NCBI GenBank assembly: GCA_045633565.1
Contig: JAZQYO010000030.1
Span: 82,205 to 146,204, forward strand
Direction: 5' to 3'
DNA: 64,000 nucleotides
Origin: RGIG7450 sp045633565
GTDB taxonomy: Bacteria; Bacillota; Clostridia; RUG12999
Shown: piece by piece, positions 15,364 to 24,665 of the stretch
Layout: each line of letters starts with the position of its first letter
Numbering within the stretch: position 1 is the first letter of the stretch
Translations under genes and position numbers: made by a program
The notes under the pieces: model-generated
What the model was told of the DNA's origin: nothing
What the model saw: only the letters and a program-made list of their open reading frames with translations
Database searches by the model: none

Positions 15364-16548
15364 TTAGTCTTTGTTACCGGAAAGCCAGGGCGGAATTTCA
15401 AGACCTTCTTCTTCCTGCTGAGAGGGAGCTGCCGGTTTCTGATAAGTCGGGTAGTAACCGGTTGTTCTTGCCTGAGCTTTGTTATAGAAATCATTTACTC
15501 TGTCAGTATAGCTGGGTTTTGTGTCCTGAGGAACAAAGGAAGGTTCTTCCTTTGCTGCAGGCTGCTGAGCTGAGAAGAATGGGATTGCTTTGGGAGAGGG
15601 ATCATCAAAACCTGTAGCAATAACAGTGATGATAATTTCATCTTCAAGAGTTGGATCCATCGCAATACCGTAAATAAATGTAGCGGATTCGTCTATGTAG
15701 CTCTTAACAATTTCTGCTGCCTGAGCTGCTTCAAAGAGACCAAGATCGCTACCGCCTGTAATGTTAAGCAGAACGCCTTTTGCACCGTCAATAGTTGTTT
15801 CAAGAAGAGGACTGTTGATAGCCATTTTAACAGCAATTTCAGCCTTGTCATCGCCTTTTGCACGACCAATACCCATGTGAGCAAGACCACGGTCTTTCAT
15901 AACGGTTGTAACGTCAGCAAAGTCAAGGTTAATTTCACCGTCATTTGTGATAACATCAGCAATACCCTGAATACCCTGACGGAGAACATCGTCGGACATT
16001 AAAAATGCATCTTTGATGGTTGTCTTTTTATCTGCAATCATGAGCAGTCTGTCGTTGGGGATTATAACAAGAGTATCAACATTATCTTTGAGAGCTGCAA
16101 TACCTTCTTCAGCCTGGCTTGTTCTTACTTTACCTTCAAAACCGAAAGGTTTTGTAACAACACCGATGGTTAAAATGCCCATGCTTTTTGCAAGTTCAGC
16201 AATAACAGGAGCTGCACCTGTACCTGTACCGCCACCCATACCGGCAGTAACAAATACCATATCTGCGCCTTGTAATGCTGCCTGAATTTCTTCTTTGCTT
16301 TCTTCGGCACTTTTTTTACCAATTTCGGGGTTCGCACCTGCGCCCAGACCTTTGGTGAGTTTTTCGCCTATCTGAATTCTAGTGTTTGCATTTGAACGTG
16401 CAAGGATAGGCTTGTCTGTATTTACCACGATAAAATCTATGCCTTTAACACCGCGTTCAAGCATACGATTGACAGCGTTATTACCGCCACCGCCAACGCC
16501 TACTACTTTTATGACAGCCGCGTTGTCATTTGATACAAATTCTGACAT
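15364..16548 (-). CDS. ftsZ: cell division GTPase FtsZ
   Basis: A 394-residue tubulin-like GTPase that forms the division ring. The N-terminal VVGVGGGGNNAVNRM, the tubulin signature GGGTGTGAAPV near 105, and NDRLL are conserved. The C-terminal linker is short and Gln/Pro-rich and ends in the partner-binding peptide EIPPWL. I chose the ATG at 16548, behind AAGGAGG; a longer reading would run through that site. It closes the dcw cluster, but no ftsA precedes it, so another anchor (for example SepF) must link it to the membrane (inference). Confidence 0.97.
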   Translation of the reverse strand: MSEFVSNDNAAVIKVVGVGGGGNNAVNRMLERGVKGIDFIVVNTDKPILARSNANTRIQIGEKLTKGLGAGANPEIGKKSAEESKEEIQAALQGADMVFVTAGMGGGTGTGAAPVIAELAKSMGILTIGVVTKPFGFEGKVRTSQAEEGIAALKDNVDTLVIIPNDRLLMIADKKTTIKDAFLMSDDVLRQGIQGIADVITNDGEINLDFADVTTVMKDRGLAHMGIGRAKGDDKAEIAVKMAINSPLLETTIDGAKGVLLNITGGSDLGLFEAAQAAEIVKSYIDESATFIYGIAMDPTLEDEIIITVIATGFDDPSPKAIPFFSAQQPAAKEEPSFVPQDTKPSYTDRVNDFYNKAQARTTGYYPTYQKPAAPSQQEEEGLEIPPWLSGNKD

Positions 16549-16589
16549 AATATTATCCTCCTTAGTTATATCTGCATACATATAAATAT

Positions 16590-16618
16590 ATTATACACTA
16601 TATTTTTAAAAAAAACAA
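16590..16618 (-). promoter_or_regulatory. possible ftsZ promoter
   Basis: On the minus strand: -35-like TTGTTT (plus 16613-16618), 17-bp spacer, -10 TATAAT (plus 16590-16595). It would give ftsZ extra transcription independent of the long dcw message. Confidence 0.6.
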
Positions 16619-16627
16619 GAGCTTTTT

Positions 16628-16996
16628 TTATTTTTCTTCTTCGGTCTCTACTTTTTGCTGATGTACCTTTCTTTGGGTAAGTAAAAGTCTGCGTATTGCG
16701 GCACTGTTTGAGAAAATTCTTGTACCAAAGACAATTATTGTTGCAAGACTTAAGTCAACACCCAAAAGATTTCCTATCCAGGTGAGTAGTGCGGCAAAAG
16801 CGGCATTTATAAAAAATCCTGAAAAGAATATGCTGCTGTTAAAGGTTTTTTGCAGATGAGAAAGCCATGCTCCTATTACAGAATCAAGCGCTGCAAGAAT
16901 TGCAATAGCAAAATACTGTGAATAGGCGGGTGGTATCTGAAGGCCGGAAATAAGCCCCAGAAATATTCCCAAAAGCAGTCCAAGTACTGCCCACAT
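16628..16996 (-). CDS. sbp: small basic membrane protein Sbp (DUF1290)
   Basis: A 122-residue protein with three hydrophobic segments (about 2-20, 27-45, 55-80) and a charged C-terminal tail. It matches the small basic protein family found just upstream of ftsA/ftsZ in Bacillota. Its role is unknown but conserved within division clusters. It starts 28 nt after ylxW and ends 80 nt before ftsZ. Confidence 0.85.
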   Translation of the reverse strand: MWAVLGLLLGIFLGLISGLQIPPAYSQYFAIAILAALDSVIGAWLSHLQKTFNSSIFFSGFFINAAFAALLTWIGNLLGVDLSLATIIVFGTRIFSNSAAIRRLLLTQRKVHQQKVETEEEK

Positions 16997-17023
16997 GACG
17001 CAAACCTTCTTTCTTTTTAAAAA

Positions 17024-17752
17024 TTAGTTTTCTTTCTTTTTTGCAGTGGTAACATATTTAAATGTTACCGAGCCGGAATATGCTTTCATATCAATCCGGT
17101 CTGATTTTTGTATAGAAACTCCGATGTTCCACTGTTTAAGCTCACTTAGGATTCCGCCGGTCATATTAATGGCGCTTTCAAGAGTAGCACTGTCGCCAAT
17201 TGCTTTTATTACAAAGGGGGCACCAACTCGTGCACTGTTAATAATTGCAACAGGGCCAACACACCGTATTGCGGTGGTTGACACAACACGTTCGTCATTT
17301 ATGGATATGGCCTCAGCACCGGCAGCCAAAAGTTCGTTTACGAGTGACCGCATATCGCTGTCGTGAATTATGAAATACTCAGGGGGTGCTGTAGGGTCGG
17401 GGTTTTTGGCATCACTTAAAGTAACAATAACTCCCGGACCGTAAACATCCGTAAGTCCGGCAAGATTTTCTGCACGCAAAAGGTCAGCCTCCATACCCTC
17501 GTATGCACTACCTGTCTGTTCAATAGATTCACGGTAATTATTAATTGTGCTCTGCATCTGATTTATTTGATCCTGCAGGGAAGCATTTTTCTGCTGCTCG
17601 GAAAGGTACATTTTCTGAAGCTCTTCATACCTGGCAGAGGGAGAGGTGTTGTTGAGCTGAACGCTTTTAAACTGTACACTGACAGCAAATCCCAAAAGTG
17701 CGCAAACAAGCAGCAGGGAAAGTTTAGATGCAATTTTTTGTTTGTCAATCAC
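17024..17752 (-). CDS. ylxW: DUF881 division-cluster protein (YlxW/YlxX type)
   Basis: A 242-residue protein with one N-terminal membrane helix (about 11-28), a coiled coil (about 40-80), and the conserved DUF881 domain (GPGVIVTLSDAK through TFKYV). The domain faces outside the cell. It is found next to divIB and sbp in Bacillota. B. subtilis has two such genes; here there is one. The start is GTG at 17752 with GGAGT 13 nt upstream, a long spacing. Function not established. Confidence 0.82.
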   Translation of the reverse strand: MIDKQKIASKLSLLLVCALLGFAVSVQFKSVQLNNTSPSARYEELQKMYLSEQQKNASLQDQINQMQSTINNYRESIEQTGSAYEGMEADLLRAENLAGLTDVYGPGVIVTLSDAKNPDPTAPPEYFIIHDSDMRSLVNELLAAGAEAISINDERVVSTTAIRCVGPVAIINSARVGAPFVIKAIGDSATLESAINMTGGILSELKQWNIGVSIQKSDRIDMKAYSGSVTFKYVTTAKKKEN

Positions 17753-17776
17753 GTCTTTTGTTCAACTCCTTAAAAT

Positions 17777-18613
17777 TTATTCATCTGAGGTTTGTTCAGC
17801 CGAAGGCTCGTCCGTTGTTTGAACGGGATTTTCTTCTTGCTCTGTTGTTTCCTCACTACCGGGGAGAGTGGCGCTGTATACTATTCTGTCGGGAGTGGTG
17901 ACATCAAAATACCCCTCTTTGATATTTCCCGCATTTCGCAGGCTTTCTGCAAATGCAGCTACCTTGTAGTCAATCTCATCATCATTGCCGAAACGGACAA
18001 GTATACCGTTTTCAAGCTCTACCCAGACATCGTCACCATTAAGAGTGAGTGATGTATACGGAATCACAAGCGCCTGCCCGTTAAGCTGAGCTATATACTT
18101 TAATATTACATCAAATTGGGTGGTTTCGTCAATAGAAATTTTTTCACCAACCTCACTTTTTTTTGAGGTTAGCCCGTAAACAATGGGTGAAACTTTAGGC
18201 TGTTCGGAAATTTCCATAACTTTACCCGTTTCATCAATGGCTGCAAAACCATTGGAAAGGGCAATAAGTGCGCAAACCTTGCCTTCTTCAACGGTGATTT
18301 TTATTCTGTTTGGAAAAACTCTTTTTATTTCAGCACTTTTAATATAAGCAAGTTTTTCAATGCCGGATGCGGCCTTTTTCTTGTTTATTTTAAGTACATG
18401 CTGACCCTCAGTAATTCCTGAGGCAGTTATAACAGATTGGGCGGAGGTTGCAGTGGCACCCTCCACCTCAATATTTTTCACATTAAAAAATGGTGTGCAG
18501 AAAATAAATGCATATATAGCGCCGATAATAATTATAAACTTCAGAGTTTTTATTATACGTTTTCTGCGCTTTATCTGACGGTTTTTCTTGCGTCTCTGAG
18601 CAGGGGTTGTCAT
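17777..18613 (-). CDS. ftsQ: cell division protein FtsQ/DivIB
   Basis: A 278-residue bitopic division protein. A basic cytoplasmic tail (about 1-22) precedes one membrane helix (about 23-42), then a POTRA domain beginning FFNVKNIEVEGA and the beta domain (FPNRIKITVEEG). A Glu/Thr-rich disordered tail ends it. It bridges early and late divisome proteins with FtsL and the division PBP, both encoded upstream. Three starts are possible within 10 nt (GTG 18622, ATG 18619, ATG 18613); the last best fits the AGGAAG spacing. Confidence 0.88.
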   Translation of the reverse strand: MTTPAQRRKKNRQIKRRKRIIKTLKFIIIIGAIYAFIFCTPFFNVKNIEVEGATATSAQSVITASGITEGQHVLKINKKKAASGIEKLAYIKSAEIKRVFPNRIKITVEEGKVCALIALSNGFAAIDETGKVMEISEQPKVSPIVYGLTSKKSEVGEKISIDETTQFDVILKYIAQLNGQALVIPYTSLTLNGDDVWVELENGILVRFGNDDEIDYKVAAFAESLRNAGNIKEGYFDVTTPDRIVYSATLPGSEETTEQEENPVQTTDEPSAEQTSDE

Positions 18614-18628
18614 ATGCATCACTTCCTT

Positions 18629-19879
18629 TTATATTTTTCCTATGTTGCCTCCGATGGAGGATATTATTTTATCAAAATTTTCATAGCCTCGTTCTATATA
18701 GCAGATATTATCTATTTCGGTTTTGCCTTCAGTAGCTAAAGCCGCTATAACGAGTGCTGCACCACCTCTGAGGTCGGGCGCGCTGACGTTTGCAGAATGG
18801 AGTTTATCTATGCCGCGGATTACGGCAACACGGTCCTGTATGGTTATATCTGCGCCCATTTTTTTAAGTTCTCCTGCGGTATTGAAACGGTTTTCAAAAA
18901 TGGTTTCGTTTATAATTGAAGTTCCTTTCATGGTTGTAAGAGCAGCCATAAGCTGTGACTGAGCATCAGTAGGGAACCCCGGGTAAGGCATTGTCTGAAC
19001 ACTGTCGGGGGATTTCAGTCTGCCCCGGCAATGTATGTGCAGTCTTTCAGGTTCGCAACGGATTTGAGCACCGCATTCCCGAAGGAGCGAAGTTATGCTG
19101 CTCACATGATTTGGAACTATGTTTTCAAGAGTAAATTCGCTACCCGTCAGTGCTGCAAGAAACATCATTGTTGCCCCAACTATACGGTCAGGCATAATGG
19201 TTTTTTCAGCAGGGGAGAGATAAGGCACTCCCTCAATTTCTATGACACTTGAACCGGCGCCACTAACTTTTGCACCCATAAGGTTTAAAAAGTGTTGCAA
19301 ATCAACAACTTCAGGTTCACGGGCACAGTTGGTGATAACGGTTCTGCCTTTTTGTCTGCATGCAAGAAGCATAAGATTTTCGGTAGCGCCCACTGAGGGG
19401 AATCCAAGGTGGATGTGTCCGGCTTTAAATTTATCAAGCCGGCATTTTATAAATCCGTCTTCTTCTGTAATTTCAACACCAAGCTGACGGAAAGATTTAA
19501 GATGAATATCTATCGGTCTGAGTCCAAGTTCACAACCGCCCGGATAGCTGCATTCAGTTACTCCAAGCCGGGCGAGAACTGCACCTGTGAAAATAACTGA
19601 GGAACGCATTTTCCGGGTTAGCTCTTCGGGGATAACAAATGTTGAAAGGTGAGAGGAATCAACAAAAACGGTATGTCCTTTGCGCTCTGCGCTGCACCCA
19701 AGATGCCGCAGTATTTCAAGCGTAATTTTTACATCATAAATGTCAGGACAGTTGTGAATAACAGTCTTGCCCTCGGCAATTATTGATGCGGCAAGAATAG
19801 GGAGAACTGCGTTTTTGGCACCCTGAACCAAAATAGTGCCGCCAAGCGGATTTCCTCCCTGGATTATGTATTTGCACAT
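18629..19879 (-). CDS. murA: UDP-N-acetylglucosamine 1-carboxyvinyltransferase (MurA, copy 1)
   Basis: A 416-residue enzyme for the first committed step of peptidoglycan synthesis, adding enolpyruvate from PEP to UDP-GlcNAc. The N-terminal GGNPLGGTILVQGAKNA, the active-site loop YPGGCELG with the catalytic cysteine that fosfomycin modifies, and RPIDIHL are all present. It lies between murG and ftsQ. A second murA is at 43928; two copies are usual in low-GC Gram-positives. Confidence 0.95.
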   Translation of the reverse strand: MCKYIIQGGNPLGGTILVQGAKNAVLPILAASIIAEGKTVIHNCPDIYDVKITLEILRHLGCSAERKGHTVFVDSSHLSTFVIPEELTRKMRSSVIFTGAVLARLGVTECSYPGGCELGLRPIDIHLKSFRQLGVEITEEDGFIKCRLDKFKAGHIHLGFPSVGATENLMLLACRQKGRTVITNCAREPEVVDLQHFLNLMGAKVSGAGSSVIEIEGVPYLSPAEKTIMPDRIVGATMMFLAALTGSEFTLENIVPNHVSSITSLLRECGAQIRCEPERLHIHCRGRLKSPDSVQTMPYPGFPTDAQSQLMAALTTMKGTSIINETIFENRFNTAGELKKMGADITIQDRVAVIRGIDKLHSANVSAPDLRGGAALVIAALATEGKTEIDNICYIERGYENFDKIISSIGGNIGKI

Positions 19880-19893
19880 AGTGTTAAAACTCG

Positions 19894-19946
19894 CCTCCGC
19901 AATAAAATAAAAGGTTTACTACATTCTATGCGGAGGGGGTTTTTTT
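19894..19946. repeat. inverted repeat between murG and murA
   Basis: CCTCCGCA (19894-19901) and TGCGGAGG (19929-19936) are perfect complements separated by 27 nt. A T-run on the plus strand follows at 19940-19946. On the minus (coding) strand the stem is followed only by TTTT, so it could be a weak attenuator or a processing site. Confidence 0.5.
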
Positions 19947-21033
19947 AGTGACGGGTAAGAACTAAGACTTCTTCGTATATGTCTTTGGAAGCTGATGGTT
20001 TGGCCATTTTAAGTGCATTTGCACGTATAAGGTCTGCTTTTTTGCTGTCGGAGAAAAGTTGGGAAACCGTATCAAATAAAAGCCCTGCATTAAGCTCATT
20101 CTCACCAAGCATCACTGATGCGCCTGCTGCCTCAAGTGCAGCAGCGTTATGCTCCTGATGATTGTTTGTTACATAGGGAGAGGGAATAAGCACCGAGCAC
20201 TTGCCCATAGCACAAATTTCGCTGATGGCAATTGCACCTGCACGGCTGACAACAATGTCCGAAGCCGCCATAACGGTATCCATATTATAAATATAGGGAG
20301 TTACTGTGATGTTATCGCCAATTTCAGCACCCTCAAGCTCTTTCATTATATCTTCATAATATCTTTTTCCCGTTCCCCATATTATCCCAAAGTCGGGTTT
20401 TTTGGTCTTTATAAGTTCAAGCATGGTGTCGTTGATTTTTTTTGCACCGAGACTTCCTCCAAACACCAAAAGGGTTGGCCGTGAAATTTTAAGCTCGTCC
20501 CGAGCGAGAGCAGGGCTCACACTTAAAATTCCTTCACGGACGGGATTGCCGGTAAGAACTGCCTTTTTTTTGCCGGGAAGATATTTTATGCTTTCTTCAA
20601 AGCTGACGCAAATACGGTCCACCACACGGCTTAATATTTTGGTGGTCATACCGGGAAAAACGTTTTGTTCATGTATAAGAGTCGGAATTTTCATCATTGC
20701 AGCGGAAAAAACCGCAGGACCACTGACATATCCGCCACAGCCGATAACTATGTCGGGAGCAAAATCTTTTATTATTCTGCGTGTGTCGGAAAGTCCTTTT
20801 GCTGCAAGGAAAACAGTTTTTAAATTTGAAGGACTGAGGCTGCGTTTAAATCCCGCAACCTTAATGCAGGAAATATTAAAACCTTCTTTTGCTACAAGGT
20901 CAGTTTCCATGCCGCCTTCTTTGCCAATAAAAAGCACCTGGCCGCCATGGGCGGTAATCTGCTTTGCAATAGCTATTGCAGGATTTATATGACCGGCAGT
21001 ACCACCGGCGGTAACGATTGCTTTAAATGACAT
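19945..21033 (-). CDS. murG: MurG glycosyltransferase (lipid II synthase)
   Basis: A 362-residue GT-B enzyme at the inner membrane face that adds GlcNAc to lipid I to make lipid II. The N-terminal GGTAGHINPAIAIA, HEQNVFPG near 120, the donor-site GGSLGA near 193, and SRAGAIAISEI near 265 are diagnostic. It follows ftsW by 20 nt. Confidence 0.96.
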   Translation of the reverse strand: MSFKAIVTAGGTAGHINPAIAIAKQITAHGGQVLFIGKEGGMETDLVAKEGFNISCIKVAGFKRSLSPSNLKTVFLAAKGLSDTRRIIKDFAPDIVIGCGGYVSGPAVFSAAMMKIPTLIHEQNVFPGMTTKILSRVVDRICVSFEESIKYLPGKKKAVLTGNPVREGILSVSPALARDELKISRPTLLVFGGSLGAKKINDTMLELIKTKKPDFGIIWGTGKRYYEDIMKELEGAEIGDNITVTPYIYNMDTVMAASDIVVSRAGAIAISEICAMGKCSVLIPSPYVTNNHQEHNAAALEAAGASVMLGENELNAGLLFDTVSQLFSDSKKADLIRANALKMAKPSASKDIYEEVLVLTRH

Positions 21034-21053
21034 GGCATTTAGTCCTTTCGAGT

Positions 21054-22220
21054 TTATTTAGGCGATTTTTTCAGGGTTTTTCTTTGCCTTGAAATATTTA
21101 GAAGTATTCCCATTGATGCGATTGTGAAAAACAGGTTTGTACCGCCTGCACTGAAAAAAGGCAGCGGCATGCCCGTTACCGGAAGCATAGAGGTTACAAC
21201 ACAAATATTTACAACAACCTGAACAAAAATCAGTGCCGCAAGTCCCATGCCGATAAGTGTTCCTAATTTATCGGGGGCTTCCATTGAGATTTTTATACAT
21301 CTCATGATTAAAAGGAAAAACAGAAGAAGTACAAAAAATGCTCCGACAAAACCGAGCTCTTCGCAGATTACTGCAAAAATAAAGTCATTGTGAGGTTCGG
21401 GAATATAAAGTGCTTTTTGAACACTCTGCCCCAGACCTTTACCGAAAAGACCACCCGAGCCGATTGCATACAGCGACTGAATAACCTGCCAACCATCGCC
21501 TGTCGGGTCGCTAAAGGGGTCTAAAAAGCTTGTGATTCGGCTGACGCTGTAATCACTGGAAAACAGGAGAATTGTAATGAGTATAACTCCTACAGGGATT
21601 ACGGCGAGCAAATATTTAAGGTTTGCACCTGCAATTATTACTATAATGCCGCAAACCGCGGTAATAAGAAGTATAGCACTTTTATGAGGCTGAAGTATAA
21701 GCGGGATTATGACAATTACAAGCATAACCGCGTATGTAACCCAGCTTGATTTGAAGTTTTTTAAAGCCTCTTTTGTCTGACTTGAGCACACCTTTGCAAA
21801 AAAGAGTATCCAGACAATTTTTGCAAGCTCGGAAGGCTGAAAAGACGCTCCGCCCAGATTAATCCATCTTTTTGCACCGTTTAGGTCCTCTCCCGACAAA
21901 AGCGGAATAAAAAGCATAATCCACACTATGGCGATAGAGGGTAATAATATGCGGGGGGAGCAAAAAGTGTGATAGTCAATCTTTGATATTACAAGCATAC
22001 CGATAACGCCCAAAACTGCCATTAGCAGTTGTTTTTTTAAGAAATAGAGACTGTCACCCTGACGGTAGAGAGCGGTTACCGAACTGGCAGAGCCTACCAT
22101 TATAAGACCGAACAGAATGATTATCATAAGTATTATTAAAAATTCCATGTCCATTCTGCCACCAAAGGCAGGGGAGTCATTTAGTTGGGCAAAAAAGCCT
22201 TTTTTGCTTTTTTTAGGCAC
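21054..22220 (-). CDS. ftsW: SEDS glycosyltransferase FtsW/SpoVE
   Basis: A 388-residue polytopic SEDS protein that polymerises lipid II with its partner class B PBP. It has about ten membrane helices and the conserved KRWINLGGASFQPSE segment, PEPHNDFIFAVICEELG, and GMPLPFFSAGGT near the end. I chose GTG at 22220, preceded by GAGGTG overlapping the mraY stop; a longer reading would overlap mraY by about 85 nt and lacks a ribosome site. FtsW and SpoVE cannot be told apart here. Confidence 0.93.
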   Translation of the reverse strand: MPKKSKKGFFAQLNDSPAFGGRMDMEFLIILMIIILFGLIMVGSASSVTALYRQGDSLYFLKKQLLMAVLGVIGMLVISKIDYHTFCSPRILLPSIAIVWIMLFIPLLSGEDLNGAKRWINLGGASFQPSELAKIVWILFFAKVCSSQTKEALKNFKSSWVTYAVMLVIVIIPLILQPHKSAILLITAVCGIIVIIAGANLKYLLAVIPVGVILITILLFSSDYSVSRITSFLDPFSDPTGDGWQVIQSLYAIGSGGLFGKGLGQSVQKALYIPEPHNDFIFAVICEELGFVGAFFVLLLFFLLIMRCIKISMEAPDKLGTLIGMGLAALIFVQVVVNICVVTSMLPVTGMPLPFFSAGGTNLFFTIASMGILLNISRQRKTLKKSPK

Positions 22221-22231
22221 TGCGTTCACCT

Positions 22232-23179
22232 CTAAAGACCTGCGTATGCGATAATACAACAAAGTGCTGCAACACAGCAGAATACCAGGTCGATTTTTAT
22301 TTCGGACCATCCGCACATTTCAAAATGGTGATGGATTGGACTCATTTTAAAAATTCTTTTGCCGGTAAGTTTAAATGACGCTACCTGCAAAATGACCGAT
22401 AAAGCTTCGATTACATAAACAAGGCCGGCGATAACAAGGTATAAAGACCAGCCGTTTACAACTGCGGCTGCAGCAATCACTCCGCCTAAAAACAGAGAAC
22501 CTGTGTCACCCATAAAAACGAGAGCTTTAGGCTTGTTGTAAAGTAAAAATCCAGCAAGAGCACCTGCTACAGCTATAACAAAAAGCCCTGTCTGATTATC
22601 ACCTATAAGACTTGATGCTGCTGCAAAAAACAGACAGACAATAATGGTTACGGAGGTTGCAAGTCCGTCTATACCGTCGGTAAGATTAACTGCGTTTACG
22701 CTGCCGATTATAACAAAAACAGCAAACGGAATATACCATGCACCAAGGTCCAATGCTATTTTGGTAAATGGGATTTTAAGGGTTGTATCTATAATGTTGT
22801 TTCTGTAGAGTACCCATACAAAGAGAAGTGATGCAACAAACTGCAGCACAAGCTTTTGTATTTCTGTCAGACCGAGGTTGCGTTTTTTTACAACCTTTAT
22901 GTAGTCGTCAAGAAAACCTACTATGCCAAAGGAAACGCTCAGGTAAAGGAGCATCATTCCTTTAAGTGAGGTATGAAGCATTATTACACAGCTTAAGGCT
23001 GTGGCGAAAATAAAAACAATGCCGCCCATTGTAGGTGTGCCCGATTTTTTGTTGTGCCATGAGGGACCTTCCTCGCGGATTTCCTGCCCAAATTTCAGTT
23101 TTATAAGTACTGGCAATACAAGTGGTGCTGCTATTGCAGACATCGCAAAAGCTATAGCTGCGGCAAATAAATAATTCAT
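22232..23179 (-). CDS. mraY: phospho-N-acetylmuramoyl-pentapeptide transferase MraY
   Basis: A 315-residue integral membrane enzyme that makes lipid I from UDP-MurNAc-pentapeptide and undecaprenyl phosphate. Family motifs are all visible: DDYIKVVKKRNLGL near 105, NLTDGIDGLA near 175, MGDTGSLFLGG near 238, and PIHHHFEMCGW near 300. Ten helices are expected. The start follows AGGAGATG. Confidence 0.96.
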   Translation of the reverse strand: MNYLFAAAIAFAMSAIAAPLVLPVLIKLKFGQEIREEGPSWHNKKSGTPTMGGIVFIFATALSCVIMLHTSLKGMMLLYLSVSFGIVGFLDDYIKVVKKRNLGLTEIQKLVLQFVASLLFVWVLYRNNIIDTTLKIPFTKIALDLGAWYIPFAVFVIIGSVNAVNLTDGIDGLATSVTIIVCLFFAAASSLIGDNQTGLFVIAVAGALAGFLLYNKPKALVFMGDTGSLFLGGVIAAAAVVNGWSLYLVIAGLVYVIEALSVILQVASFKLTGKRIFKMSPIHHHFEMCGWSEIKIDLVFCCVAALCCIIAYAGL

Positions 23180-23209
23180 ACCTACATCTCCTATGCTGTT
23201 ATCATAAGT

Positions 23210-24658
23210 TTATTTTGAAAAATGGTCAAGAACAATTTGTTCTTCACTGAAGGGAATATATCCATCCTTTGTAATCTGATAGGTTTCGTGACCTTTACCT
23301 GCAAGAAGGACAATGTCACCTTCGCTGGCCATATCAAGAGCATACAAAATAGCTTCTTTGCGGTCGGGTATAATTTTATAATCACATCCGGAACGGATTA
23401 CACCGGGTTTGATTTCTTCTATAATATCCTCTACTCTTTCGCTGGCAGGATTATCTTCTGTTATTATGCAGTAAGAAGAATATTTACCTGCAATTTCTCC
23501 CATTTCGGGACGTTTTGACCTGTCACGGTCTCCCGGAGCACCAAAAACTGTGATAACTTTGCCTTTTACAAATTCGTTTATGGTTGTAAGAATGTTATAA
23601 AGTCCGTCGGGAGTATGGGCATAGTCTATCATTACGCTAAAAGGTGCTTTAACCGGCAAAAATTCTGCTCTGCCTTTTGCGCCTTTAGAAATAATAAGTC
23701 CTTTTGCAATATCCTCATCCGAAAATCCAAGGACAGAGCATACCGCTGCTGCCGCAAGGGAATTGTAAACATTAAATTTTCCCGGTATAAGGGATTTTAC
23801 AGGGAAAGAATTGTTTTTGTGATTCAATGTATAAATAATTCCTTTGTCCGAAAGCTTTGTTTCGGAAGCATAAAAGTCTGAATTTTCATTTTGGATGCTG
23901 TAAGTATAAACATTTTTGCAGCTTGTGTTTGCCGCAATTTCCATGCTGTATTCATCGTCAGCATTCATAATTGCAACATCACACATCTCAAAAAGCTTTG
24001 CCTTGGCAGCGGCGTAATTTTCCATACTGCCATGAAGGTCCAGGTGCTCGTGAGTTAAATTGGTAAATACCGCTGCTGCAAAATGTGTACAGCCCACTCG
24101 GTGAAGCTCGAGTGAGTGAGAGGACACCTCAGTGATACAATACTGTGTGCCTGAATCTGCCATCTGACGCAGATATTTTTGGAACACACAGCTTTCCGGG
24201 GTTGTTCTTTCGGCAACAGTTACCCTGCCGTCTATAATAATCGAATTTGTTCCGATAAGTCCTGTTTTTCCTCCCGCCATCTCAATAATTGTCCTGATAA
24301 GATGGGATGTGGTTGTTTTGCCGTTTGTACCTGTGATGCCAATAATCTTCATCTCTTTTGAGGGATGAGAGTACAGGGAAGCAGACATTTGAGCCATCGC
24401 AAAGCGGGCGTCCTCAACCTTAACGGTTGTTATTTTAGGGTCGGGTATGTCTTCGGTTATTACAGCACAAACCGCACCGCGGCTTATGGCATCGCCAAGA
24501 TATTTGTGTCCGTCTGTTTTAAAGCCTTTGATGCACACAAATATACTGCCCGGTGTAACTTCACGGGAGTTGCAGGTGATGGAGGATATTTCAACATCAT
24601 CGCTACCCGAAACTGATATGTAATTGGTTTCTTTTAAAATGTTTTTTAAGTTTGCCAT
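23210..24658 (-). CDS. murE: UDP-MurNAc-tripeptide synthetase MurE
   Basis: A 482-residue ATP-dependent ligase that adds the third amino acid to the peptidoglycan stem peptide. GITGTNGKTTTSHLI (ATP loop) is near 110, the TTP substrate motif near 152, and the C-terminal GKGHETYQI is intact. The amino-acid specificity motif, usually DNPR in meso-diaminopimelate enzymes, reads DNPA. DNPA is known from L-lysine-adding enzymes, so the cell wall may not use meso-DAP, though the C-terminal motif is DAP-like. MurD and MurF, the neighbouring ligases in most dcw clusters, are absent. Confidence 0.93.
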   Translation of the reverse strand: MANLKNILKETNYISVSGSDDVEISSITCNSREVTPGSIFVCIKGFKTDGHKYLGDAISRGAVCAVITEDIPDPKITTVKVEDARFAMAQMSASLYSHPSKEMKIIGITGTNGKTTTSHLIRTIIEMAGGKTGLIGTNSIIIDGRVTVAERTTPESCVFQKYLRQMADSGTQYCITEVSSHSLELHRVGCTHFAAAVFTNLTHEHLDLHGSMENYAAAKAKLFEMCDVAIMNADDEYSMEIAANTSCKNVYTYSIQNENSDFYASETKLSDKGIIYTLNHKNNSFPVKSLIPGKFNVYNSLAAAAVCSVLGFSDEDIAKGLIISKGAKGRAEFLPVKAPFSVMIDYAHTPDGLYNILTTINEFVKGKVITVFGAPGDRDRSKRPEMGEIAGKYSSYCIITEDNPASERVEDIIEEIKPGVIRSGCDYKIIPDRKEAILYALDMASEGDIVLLAGKGHETYQITKDGYIPFSEEQIVLDHFSK

Positions 24659-24665
24659 TTTCCCT

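Noticed and set aside
20402..20992. 196-codon plus-strand ORF antisense to murG
   Set aside because: It mirrors the murG frame and has low-complexity content; no start signals.
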